Shown here piece by piece: positions 1 through 9,436 of a DNA stretch of 64,000 bases; the first letter of the stretch is position 1, and each line of letters begins with the position of its first letter. This DNA is from Buddleja alternifolia (lineage: Eukaryota > Streptophyta > Magnoliopsida > Lamiales > Scrophulariaceae). The DNA is taken from contig CM033393.1 of the NCBI GenBank assembly GCA_019426215.1, positions 11,194,046 through 11,258,045 of the forward strand, in the 5' to 3' direction. The translations under genes and the position numbers were made by a program. The notes below the pieces were generated by a model. That model was given only the letters and a program-made list of their open reading frames with translations, did no database searches and had not been told where the DNA came from.

Positions 1-113
1 AACATGTATCCAATAAACAAAACAGAAGACTGTTCAAACGAGAATCCACAAAATAACAAACTAAAACAAGAATCCCAAAAAGACAACTACAAAAAATGGA
101 CTACAGAAGCAGG

Positions 114-1457
114 CTAATCATCTAACAAATGGTCAATATCTTCATCTCCCACATCGGGCACGACCTCATTCGCATCTCCACCCATAATATCATTAACATC
201 GAACAAATCATCTATGCCCCCATCATGCTCATCATCATCCGCACCTTCGACGACTAAGGCACACGAACCAACCCTGTCATCCGGCTGAGGTGTGGAGGAG
301 TGCAAGAACTATGGTGGCGCTGAATAGTCGAAGGGCCCCCATCCCAAAAATGTGTCCTGCTCTCGAATAAGCTAACGGAAGTAAGCATACCCCTCACTCA
401 TCATCGCCTGCATGTCAGTCCTCAACTGATGCAAGTCATCCCTAAGGTCATCTACATCAGATGATGTGGTACGGCTGGATCCGGTGCCACGAGCAGAAGG
501 GGGCGAGATATCTTGGAAGGATGTGGCAAAGCTAAAGCGGCAGTCGGGGATGGAATATCAGTGAAAGTGAGAGCTGATCCGGCAGGCTCTGTACCCTCTG
601 TCGGGTAAGCCTCGACAAGGGATGTCGAACATAAAGCCGTAATCATAGATGCGAAAACAATCAGGTTCCTCTCCGATCCCCATGCTTTTTCTAGCCTTTG
701 TCGGATCGATCAACAGAGTGAACACAATACCCATCTTGCGGAGAGTTCCTAACAGTGACCGGTGAATCAACCCCACAACGTCAATCTTCCTCTTAGCCAT
801 AATTGAATAAATCAAAAGTCCCCATTCCCTATTCACCTCTAATTTGTTGGTACTCGAGAGAAGATTGTAATGAATAAAATCGTTCCAGTAAGCAGCCTTG
901 GGGCGTAAGAGGCGACAGGCTAGATGAGCCTCCTAATCCAGCCAAACTGTACCCTCCTGAGCAATAACCCTTGTGACCTCAGTGAAGGATACGGTGTATG
1001 TGTCATCGGGCTTATGGAGGGCTTGGTACTCCCAGATTTGAGGAATATTCATCCTAAGACATACACTGATGGAAATCGCATCATACTCTACCTCCCTGTC
1101 TCAAATCTCAATGGTACGCTCCTGCCATCCCGCTTTAATAGTAATGTTCACAAAAGCCCCGGCGGCAAAGAACTCCTGAACCCATGGGCCTCGGATAGGC
1201 TCTAACGGTCTAGTGAAATACCCTTGATTGTGGAAGTTAATCAATTCTTGCAACAATGGGCGAGCACTAGCATCGATCGGTTTTTCCTTGATGAGGACCC
1301 GATTTTGCTGAGCGTAATAGATGAGCTCAACTTGCGGGTGTGAGAAAAGTAAAGCTAATCCCGATGGATTCAGTCTCGTTGTAGGCTCGGGGTTTGTTGA
1401 GGGCCCTTTACCTCCTTTCTTATTTCCCTTGGATATGGTCAACGCATTCTTAGGCAT
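114..1457 (-). pseudogene. Athila-like ORF3 protein, copy A (broken)
   Basis: A minus-strand reading from MPKNALTISKG (ATG at 1457) to a stop near 114, in several frames. The first segment (1457-1101) aligns with residues from MPKRASTVSKG in copy B. A middle segment (836-558) resembles the 'putative plant transposon protein' family in retroelements (pattern like LLIYSIM...LIHRSLL). The C-terminus (305-114) is very acidic, with runs of Asp and Glu, and ends LLDD. Function is unknown; in Athila elements a third ORF sits at this place and has been called envelope-like, but I see no signal peptide or membrane segment here. Frameshifts near 1100, 840 and 560 make it a pseudogene. The same layout is kept in copy B. 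Confidence 0.55.
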
Positions 1458-2189
1458 GTTTAGCAAAATTTTGACGGCGTAACGACATAGATTTCGTTCC
1501 TAGTTCTTGATCAAACTTCAACAATACCGCAACAACCCAACCAAAAATCCACTCAATCAAAACCAACCAACCAACAATTGGCACACAACATTAGATAACA
1601 AATTCGCAGAAAATAGCCCCTAGCCGAACTTCAGGAGCCCAAATCACACAGATGGAGACCAAATATGCAAAGAATTCCCAAAAACTCACTGTATACCCAA
1701 ACATCGACTTGGAAATCGCTATTAATCAACAAAGATTTCACAACTCCACACAACAACGACTAATGCGGTGCACAAATCACTCAAAAGTACGAGGATGAAC
1801 AGTTAAGCGAGCCAATCACTCACCTTTATGAAAGAGAGATGAGCAAAATTGGTGGAGAGGAGCGACGGAACTGTAGACGGCGAAGAGAACAACGGAGATG
1901 ATGAGCGGTGTGGCGGAGCTAGTCGAAATAGACTATATTGGTCGTGGGAAGTGACGAATTGGCGGTGGAGATGAGAGGAGGCGTGGTGGAGATAGGGTTG
2001 AGGTAGAGAGAGATGAGGAATTTTAAGCTATTGTTGACTGAGAAAAATAAAAATACCTGAGCGTCGCCTAGGCGCGCGTGTGATGGAGCCTAGGCGCAGT
2101 AAGTCGAATGAAAATTTGACCTTGGGGATGCATGCGGCGCCTGGGCGTGAGGTTTGCGATGCTTAGGTGCGGATGGATCGGCGCCCAGG
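1458..2189. other. Athila copy A spacer between ORF3 and the solo LTR
   Basis: No gene is supported here. The stretch matches copy B 28984-29720. It includes A-rich and CCAACCAA-type simple sequence (about 1510-1580) and, from about 2060, the start of a cluster of GGCGCCTAGGCG-like palindromes that resumes after the solo LTR at 3787. Confidence 0.6.
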
Positions 2190-3158
2190 TGACACGACAA
2201 AATCCTAGCAAGAGAACTAGGTCGCGTAAGTAGTAAAGTGGATGTTTAAGTCCAGGGTTATCGTATCCACAGGGACAACTATAATCTAAGTACCGGGACT
2301 ACTGTATTACTCAATTCTAAGTTAGATCGGTCGATAAAAGGTTGATTTTAACTAATTACTTAAGTTAATTACTAAAATAGTTTATAACCAAATAAGTGGA
2401 AGAAACGATAGAAGAGAAGCGATTAAGGCACATGGTTCAACCATTTATGTATTTCGATTTTGATTAAGGTTCTATTGGATTATTAGATGGATTTAGCTAA
2501 GGCAAAATTCCCTAACATACGTACTACCCAATCTCTTGGCATAGCAACCCTACCTTAGTTAACGATTTCCTATATATCTCTATATGAAAACCCGTCTTAA
2601 CAAAGATGCATTTAAGGTCTAGAAATTCCCCACGTGAATGGAAAGCCACCTAAAGAAACCGAGTCTATCTCTAGTCGGTTTAACTATAGGGTATTCAATG
2701 TTTATATCTTCCCTAGGTTATTATCTCTCGATCTCTAACCTAGGCATTTTATCGAACACTTGGTGATCAAACAAGCGAAGCATTAAGCTCAACTATTGAA
2801 AACATAGCTAAAACCAAAATTAATCCAATAAACACCAACAAATCAACAATCAAAATAACATAAATGGCCTATCCATGGCCTCAATCAAACAAGTTTAGCT
2901 CATATTCATGTCAAAAGTGCAAATATAAATCATATAAGTCATAAGAGGTTTGAACAAATTCAAAAAATAAATATGTAAAAACTCCCTAATTCTTGTAGAG
3001 ATGTGGATTCCTCATTGAATTCTCCATCTTCTCACGAATCCGGGCCTTCAAGTAGACGTTTTGACCTTCAAAATCACTCTCCCAAGCTCCCTCTCCCTCT
3101 CTTTTGGCGTGGCTGCTGCTATCTATGGTGAGTTCGGGTAAAAAATGGCTAAAAGGGG

Positions 3159-3166
3159 TATTTATA
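3159..3166 (-). promoter_or_regulatory. TATA box of the solo LTR
   Basis: TATAAATA on the minus strand. It lies just downstream (in minus-strand sense) of the GC-rich palindrome cluster at 3181-3262, the same arrangement as in the Athila LTRs at 6516-6524 and 30744-30752. Confidence 0.5.
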
Positions 3167-3180
3167 GACCAACCCGCTGT

Positions 3181-3262
3181 CTCGAACGCCGCAGCGTTGG
3201 GTGTCGAACGCCGCGGCGTTCAACATTCTGCTCCTGAACGCCGCGGTGTTCCCCTGCTGCTC
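3181..3262. repeat. GAACGCCGCGGCGTTC palindrome cluster in the solo LTR
   Basis: Imperfect to perfect copies of a 16-bp GC-rich palindrome (GAACGCCGCGGCGTTC and variants) within about 80 bp of otherwise AT-rich LTR, directly upstream of the minus-strand TATA box. Confidence 0.7.
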
Positions 3263-3786
3263 CGGTCAGTTTTGGTAAACTTCGCATAACTTTCTCTACC
3301 GATGTCGGAATACACTGATTAAAGATGATGTAGAATCCTAAAACAAATATCTACAACTCTCAAGAAGACACTGGGGCCTAAATCAAATGTTAAAGATGAC
3401 AAAATCGTCTCACAAGTCACTGAATGAGAAAACTCCATCATAATACGTCTCTTCCGATGACGTTTCACCTCCTTCCCTACATATCTGATCTTTTTCTTAA
3501 ACATAAGAAATGTACCTTTGCCTCTTATCTTTCCATTGGTATAAGAAGTGTGTAATTTGGACATGGTTAGAGAAATCTATTCCATAAACTCTAGCACTGC
3601 GCAGACAGTTTGTATCTTTATGCATGATTTATCTTCAATCCTTGTTCTTTTCCTCCAAATGTTATGTTATTCTATAAAATATGTGAAAACAAGGGCCAAA
3701 GCATCATATTTGATCAAATTATCAAGGAAACAATTGAAACTAAGTCGATAAACGGGGGAAAACTAGTGTAAAAATAACATATATCA

Positions 3787-4344
3787 CCAGGCGTGGCATT
3801 TGTGGCGCTCATGCATCATAGTGCGAAAGAATTGGACTGCTGGGCTTCCTTCGGTGCCCAGGCGTGAAATTTTAGTGCCTAGCCGTGGGATGGTTGGTGC
3901 CCAGGCGTGAATTTTAGGGCGCCTTGGCGTGGATATGCATACATAATGTTCAGATGTGGGCGATCGGCGCCTGGGCGCAGATGCATGTTTTGAATTGAGG
4001 TCTATTTCCAGCAAAAAATAAAGCAAGAAAACACTTAAACACAAACTAACAAAGACGAAACAACATAAAACAAAGCAAACTAAAGGAAGCGCTTGTTTAT
4101 AGTCATTAGCTTGACTGCTCAAAGTTGACTAAATGAGGATCATAGAGTGGAATAGATAACTTCTCCACTTTCCTATCGATTTCCGGGCACAGCTTTGTCC
4201 CAATACCCGTTGTGGGTAACGGTTGACCAATATCAAGTAAACTTCCCACTACTCCTTTCTTCTTGAAATTCTGGTGAGTCATCTTCAGTGGATCATACGA
4301 AGAGTGTTCCTGTGATTTCTGAACACATAAAAGATTAAACGTAT
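3787..4344. other. Athila copy A spacer with GGCGCCTGGGCG palindromes
   Basis: Continues the host element after the solo LTR. From 3787 to about 3990 there are repeated degenerate copies of a GC-rich palindrome (forms of GGCGCCTGGGCG, GTGCCCAGGCGTG and similar). The rest is A-rich and then encodes the diverged C-terminal side of the protease region (about 4106-4344). It matches copy B 29720-30330. No other gene is seen. Confidence 0.55.
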
Positions 4345-4809
4345 CTAATTTTGAATAGTTCGTGTTTGGTTGTAGTCTACGTTTTGTTTGAATGCATTGA
4401 GACACACTCTTTTACTTCCCATGTTTAAGACTAACTTACCATTCACCATATCAAGCGTGACATTACCGGCGCCTAGGAAAGGTCTTCCTAGGATCAGAGG
4501 TGCTTCAATGGCATCATCCATCTCACAAGTTATGAAGTCGATCAGAAAATGATATTTGTCAATTTTCACGAAGACATTCTCGACAACTCCCCTCGGGTGT
4601 TTCAATGATTTATCCTCGAATTGTAACCGCATTGACGTGGGCTTAAGCTCGTTAAAACCCAACTTATTGAACCATGTATAAGGAAGAAAATTAACTCCAA
4701 CTTTCGAATTCAGAATGACATGATCAAACTTCGTTTCTCCTATAGTGCACGGGATGGAAAGCAGTCCTGGGTCCTTACATTGCCTTGAAGGATCATGGAG
4801 AGTAACCAC
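4345..4809 (-). pseudogene. Retropepsin-like aspartic protease region, catalytic Asp lost
   Basis: A 154-codon ORF resembling the retropepsin-like domain of Athila and related Ty3/gypsy pol. Visible signatures are DPGLLSIPCTIG near residues 13-24, the motif PRGVVENVFVKIDKYHF in the middle, and PLILGRPFLG toward the C-terminus, the flap and core region typical of these proteases. Where active enzymes have Asp-Ser/Thr/Leu-Gly the protein reads HVILNSKVGVNFLP, so the catalytic Asp appears replaced by Asn and the enzyme is probably dead. Its job in a live element is to process the Gag-Pol precursor in virus-like particles. The matching region was deleted in copy B. Confidence 0.7.
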
Positions 4810-4983
4810 CTAGTAGATTTGAGTCAAACAAACTATGTGCACTTCTTCCCAAGGTTGCTTGTTCAACAAAATATCCGTGGATAGCTTTGAGATACATTGC
4901 GTTTGCAGGATAGAATCGACAAGGGGCTCGTTAACCTTCCCCTCTAGCAAATTTTATAAGACTTGATCAAATTCACTTTTCTC

Positions 4984-5466
4984 TCATCTTAAAGTTAAAG
5001 AAAATGGAACACGTATTTGAGAAGGTTGAGAGAGAATGGAAAGAGATTTCTCAGTTTTGGGGCTCTCTATCTCGGATGCTCTCAAGTAGGTTTCCTTTGT
5101 GAGGTGTTTAAGTTGACAACCCATCTCCGTGATCCCCAAACATATGTCCTTTTCCATAAGGCGAAGCTCTTCCATGATATTATCGGATTCTTCCTCCACA
5201 GAGAGAATATCCACTTGGTAGTGTTTTGGAAAGAATTTTTGCCTTATGGCTTGAATTTTCCTAGCATGGGGTCTCTATGACTCACATAGTCCTTGTTGTG
5301 GTAGAGCTGTAGTGACTATTGGAATGACGATTAGAGTAGGTGCCTCAATCAATGGTGATACTTCCCATGGGCGAGGTGGGACTACTAATGGTTTCATGTC
5401 TCGAATAGTGTTTTGCAACCAATCTACCTTCCCCTTCACAGTTAGACTATGAAATTGTGTGGCCAT
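4984..5466 (-). pseudogene. Short gag-like remnant next to the primer site
   Basis: Read on the minus strand from ATG at 5466 (MATQFHSLTVKGKVDWLQ) to about 4984, with a frame break near 5275-5214. It is the first coding material after the primer-binding site, where gag lies. The segment IRDMKPLVVPPRPWEVSP is followed in the next piece by an acidic, helical-looking stretch (VEEESDNIMEELRLMEKD). No zinc knuckle is visible. It is far shorter than a full Athila gag and I call it gag-like only from position and style. Confidence 0.4.
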
Positions 5467-5541
5467 TATTAGCACTTGAAATAAACGAAAACAAAGAATT
5501 ATGAAGGCGTAAAATAAAATCAAAACTAAAATAAACAAGTC

Positions 5542-5557
5542 TCCGACAACGGCGCCA
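5542..5557 (-). other. Primer-binding site, tRNA-Asp type
   Basis: Minus strand TGGCGCCGTTGTCGGA, 6 bases after the inner end of the LTR (5564). It is nearly complementary to the 3' end of tRNA-Asp, the primer used by Athila-group elements. It marks the LTR at 5564-6944 as the 5' LTR of copy A. Confidence 0.75.
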
Positions 5558-6515
5558 AAAACTTGACACGCTAAAACCTAACGTGCTCTAATAGAAAGTA
5601 TACTAGTCATGTGTAGTGATAAATGGACAAAAAGTCCGGGTTGTCGAACTATGAGGACTTGAATTCTAGTTTATGATTTTTGATAAAAGAAAAGACAATT
5701 AAAGTAAAGTGCAAAGAATTGATTGAACAAATGAAGAACGAAAAAGGAAACAAACTATGGATTAAACCTCACGTATAATCAAGCGACTAAGGCACATTGC
5801 TATAACCATATTTACTCATCAATATATATGAGATACTCTTTGAATTATTAGATTCCTATTCCTTTGGTGGAAATTTCTTAATTAACTATTACACGATGTC
5901 TAGGCTCATAATAATCCAATGATTAATTGACGGTTCTCTAAATATGTCTATCCGAGAATCTAACCAATAACCATGCATTTATGTTATAGAATTTTCTCGA
6001 ATAAATCCGGTTAACATCGCCGGGGAATCTCTACCTATCTCTAGGGCAATTCCTCATTTGTTTTAGATGATGTGTTAACTCCCTTGAACCCTACTCTATA
6101 TTTTCCCGAAAGAATAGACTTGGCAAGATAGCAAGCATATGATGATCAAGCTTATGATTGGAATAAAATCATAAAATTAACACACAGCAATAATAGAATT
6201 AATATGAAGAATAACTTCATATATATTGACTCATAAATTCGGCATTCACATGGCCTTGGTTCTACAAAATTAGCTCATCATCAATAGCTTAAGAAGATCT
6301 AAATTAATCATATACATAGTTATGATCACAAAAATGCAATGAAAGCAAGTAAAACTCCCTAAAGCTTGGTTGATGATGAATCCTTGCTTGGAACTTCAAT
6401 CTCTAGCTCAAATCCCTTTCTTCTCCTTCAAAGAGTGATGAAAAGTTGGCTCAAATCTCAGAAAATAATCGCGAAAATCCAAAATCCGAACCCCCTTCAT
6501 GTGCTGAGAATTTGG

Positions 6516-6524
6516 CTTTATAGG
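6516..6524 (-). promoter_or_regulatory. TATA box of the middle Athila LTR
   Basis: Minus-strand CCTATAAAG. It lies about 25 bases downstream of the palindrome cluster and roughly 420 bases from the LTR start at 6944, a plausible U3/R position. The partial LTR keeps it at 30744-30752. Confidence 0.5.
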
Positions 6525-6549
6525 CTCAAAAATGGTTAGGCTCGGGTAG

Positions 6550-6760
6550 ATCGGCGCCTAGGCGTGACTTACGTGTCAGAGCTGGCTTGGGAAAAAAGTC
6601 GGAGGGAGTCCAGGCGCGGGGAACCTGGAGCTCGGGCGAGGAGGGTACGGCGCCTAAACGAGGGTAATGTGGCGCCTAGGCGCCGTTATTCGAACACAAC
6701 TTCTTCTATTCAGTATCCGGCGCCTGGGCGTGGTTGAGGTGGTGCCTGGGCGAGGGTATG
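6550..6760. repeat. GGCGCCTAGGCG palindrome cluster in LTR U3
   Basis: Six degenerate copies of GGCGCCTAGGCG (for example about 6552, 6648, 6672, 6719 and 6742) in 210 bp. Similar clusters occur in the partial LTR (about 30770-30965) and again in the internal region (2060-2190 and 3787-3990; 29580-29870). Confidence 0.75.
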
Positions 6761-6944
6761 CGAACCACTTTCCTTGAGTTCGTTTGACACGTCGTCTTTT
6801 TGCCCTTTTCTTCGTTTGCATCCATTTAAGGCCTGAAATCACTTAACGCACTGATTAAACGCACATGTGATAAGATTTAGGCGATAAATGAATCTAAAAT
6901 ATAAACACAACGGGCTTAAAAACACGTAAAAATGACTACTATCA

Positions 6945-7672
6945 ACCCCCCACACTTATCAATTGCTCGACCTCGAGCAATAAGAGCTATAGGGCACGAA
7001 CAACATCATCAACCAAAGGGAGAAACAAAAAGAAAGGTACCTAACTCACTTTCGCGGAGTAAACGGTTGTACTTAGCGTGTGCTACAAGCCTTTGAACCC
7101 TTGAGTTACCTCAAAGGACGAGTTGTAATCTCGTGATGGTTTGCATGCGATATGCCACAAAATCGAAGGATTTTCAACCTGAACTATTCAACACAAATCA
7201 ACATGAGTAATAGTAAAACAATGGCATGAATTCATCTGTTAAAGCTGAATGTTACATGCATACACGTCACATACTTTCTCACGTTACGCCTTAAGCTCGA
7301 AAAGATCATCCTAAGGGTGTAGTGATAATAAGTCTAAGGTGTTATAGTCAAGTGGCATACTTACCACTTTTCAGACATTAATCCCATATCTATTAACTTT
7401 CAATTAGTCACAGGGTATGACAATTGAAGAAAACCTTATAGCTTTTTCAAGTTCATCAGATTATCTATGTTAGGCTTAAAATTCATGACACTTCCACTTA
7501 AAACACTAGAGGCTAGACCATGTGCAATGTTTCTTTCCCTTAGGCTTTCTATGAAACCCTTGTAACCAGCTTTAAGCCAATAACTCCCAAACCGGACGAC
7601 TTTAGGGTATAAGTGTCGAGACACTTCTACGGGCTTAATCACTCGAGTGTCAAAGGCCACGAAACAAAACTA
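6945..7672 (-). other. 3' internal segment of Athila copy B, starting with a polypurine tract
   Basis: Positions 6945-6957 read AAGTGTGGGGGGT on the minus strand and abut the LTR start, as a polypurine tract should. The remaining 715 bp has no convincing ORF and looks like the 3' untranslated part of the element. The copia insertion at 7673 cuts it; it should continue at 17362-17466 and again at 26903. Confidence 0.6.
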
Positions 7673-9422
7673 GGTTAGGATTATGCCCTTAGATGCCATG
7701 GAGGATAGAATATGTAGGGCATCTATCTTGTATTGAACTTAAATTTAATTTTTAAAACGAATTACTTCGTTTTTCACTTAATTCTTATCTGCATCTAGTT
7801 GTGTAAAAATGTTTTGCCCTTGTTTTCAGTGTGATCCCTCTATTTCCTATAAGATAGGAAGAAAAGCACTCGAGAGATCAACCTGGATTACTAAAACTAG
7901 TTCCTAAGTTATATGAAGTCTTTAATGGGCAAATAAAGACTTCGAATACTTATACAATCTTAGATCTGACATGGGAGTGTTTGTCTATCTAATATCATGG
8001 GATGGTAGAAGATTGAGATTGTAGGCACATCAGTGGAACTGATATGCTCGAACACGACTCGCATCGGTTCTATCACATTGGTTTTCACTTTGTGACTGTC
8101 AATGATAGAACTGATTATGCGTAATAGATATATGTGAACCTTTGACCTGAAGTATCAGGCTGAAGATGCACTTGTGACATCAAGTTTTTCACTAGAGTAA
8201 TTAGACCCAATTCACCCGTTGGTGGGGTCGACCTCGAAATGCGGACTTGATGTGCAAGTGGTAGTCTTAGCAGATATCTAATATGGGATTTGTTCTCTCA
8301 TAAGTTAATCACAATGTACCCTATGTGATTATAGATAAATAGAGATCCAAGTCTTTGGCCAAAGTAAAAGAGATGCTTGTGCTAGGCACTAAATCAATCT
8401 CATTGATCTCGTATTATTATAATTAATACGTATGGTCAAGTCCAGTGAGTTTGACATAGCCATGACTCTCACTTGACCGGGGAACATGAACAAAGGGTTT
8501 ATACATATACGGTATTTACGATTGGAAGGTTTTGGAATGATCCTATCATTCGTTTTCGTTTGGGTTACGAAGTGAGCCACATGACTGGCTAGGTGTTACT
8601 CACTTCCTGGTTTCCTCTCATTGCCAAGCGAAACGAACCTAAAGAGTAGCGCTAAAGGATCGACAAAGAAAAATGAAAAAGGAATTTCTATTTTCTTCTA
8701 GGAGTTTTAATTTATTGGATAAATTAAATAATTAATTTTTCATTAGATGAAATAATTAATTATATGGATAAGATTAATTATAAATTAATTTTCTAGGGAA
8801 ATATATTAATGAATTAATTTATCTAATATATTTGGTTATTTAATTAATTAATTTATTTATTGAATATAATAAGTTATTAATTGAAATAAGAAATTAATTA
8901 AACAAACCAAATCTTGGCTTCTAGAAGGAGTCCACTAATATCCATGTGGTGCCCTAGTTTAGGGCTCTTTTGTTATGACTTGTCCAATAAGTCATGAGAT
9001 ATATAAAGATTCTTTGACTTTGAACAAGTAAGAGAACATCATAACTCTCATAACTCCTAGAAAAGAAAGAAGAAAATATTCCTCCCCTCTCTAATACCTT
9101 AGTCATCGCCCTCTTAGAGAAAGAAGTGGGATTTTTTGTTTGTTGATCCACGCGTGATTATTTAGAGATGATGTAATTTCGTTTTTCGAATCAAGGTTCA
9201 AGATTTGAAGATTAAATAAAGAATTGATGATTTGGAAGCTTCCAGTTTCGAGTTTTTGGAGGAAGAAAAGTTCTTTATCAAATTCGTAATAACTAGTAAG
9301 TTTTTATTCGTTAATTTATTGTTCAATTTGAATATGCGATTATTGAATTCAACTTTGGGTTTTAAAATAAATTTTTTGAAAAACTTCCACTGCATTTATG
9401 TTATTTTTCGCGAAACCCAACA
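7673..9422 (+). repeat. 5' LTR of the BARE/Angela-like copia
   Basis: Aligns from GTTAGGATTATGCCC to GAAACCCAACA with the 3' LTR. The canonical first TG has become GG. A TATATAAA box lies at 9000-9007. The LTR is very AT-rich between 8690 and 8920. Confidence 0.85.
9000..9007 (+). promoter_or_regulatory. TATA box in the copia 5' LTR
   Basis: TATATAAA, matched by TATATAAG at 16938-16945 in the 3' LTR. It is about 1330 bases into the LTR, leaving about 420 bases for R-U5. Confidence 0.5.
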
Positions 9423-9423
9423 G

Positions 9424-9436
9424 TGGTATCAGAGCC
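9424..9436 (+). other. Primer-binding site, initiator tRNA-Met
   Basis: TGGTATCAGAGCC, complementary to the 3' end of initiator tRNA-Met and the standard copia primer site, one base after the LTR end. Confidence 0.9.

Larger units (their letters stand above)
2190..3786 (-). mobile_element. Solo LTR (Athila-like), TSD CCAGG
   Basis: A 1597-bp block absent from the matching place in copy B (about 29720). It starts TGACACGACAA and ends ATATCA, and is flanked by CCAGG at 2185-2189 and 3787-3791. TG...CA termini with a 5-bp target duplication and no internal region define a solo LTR left by LTR-LTR recombination. Its ends resemble those of the Athila-like LTR at 5564-6944 (TGACACGC...ACTATCA), which suggests a related family in the same minus orientation. 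It holds ATCCACAGGGAC near 2265, a motif common near the end of such LTRs, and a minus-strand TATAAATA at 3159-3166. Four GC-rich palindromic copies lie at about 3181-3262. Confidence 0.85.
1..5563 (-). mobile_element. Athila-like Ty3/gypsy internal region, copy A (partial)
   Basis: This is the internal region of a minus-strand LTR retrotransposon that continues beyond the left edge. Read on the minus strand it runs from a primer-binding site (5542-5557) through a gag-like remnant, a retropepsin-like ORF (4345-4809), a spacer with GC-rich palindromes and an ORF3-like gene (114-1457). A solo LTR (2190-3786) interrupts it. It matches copy B (27515-30337) over almost its whole length; position 1 aligns with about 27515. 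No reverse transcriptase, RNase H or integrase motif is visible in either copy, so the element looks non-autonomous. The Athila label rests on the tRNA-Asp-type primer site, the retropepsin style and the LTR ends, not on a database search. Confidence 0.75.
5564..6944 (-). mobile_element. Complete Athila-like LTR shared by two tandem copies
   Basis: A 1381-bp LTR. In plus coordinates it begins TGACACGC and ends ACTATCA, so both termini are TG...CA. On its left is the primer-binding site of copy A; on its right is a purine-rich tract (6945-6957 read on the minus strand) that normally precedes a 3' LTR. The one LTR is therefore both the 3' LTR of the copy-B element and the 5' LTR of the copy-A element. 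A minus-strand CCTATAAAG TATA box is at 6516-6524, with GC-rich palindromes just upstream at about 6550-6760. The right part (6105-6944) matches the partial LTR at 30338-31154. Confidence 0.8.

Noticed and set aside
3181..3262. CpG-island-like promoter of a host gene
   Set aside because: The GC-rich patch is inside an LTR with its own TATA box; no host coding sequence nearby.
5017..5280. Plus-strand 87-codon ORF opposite the gag-like remnant
   Set aside because: Antisense to element coding sequence, no family likeness.
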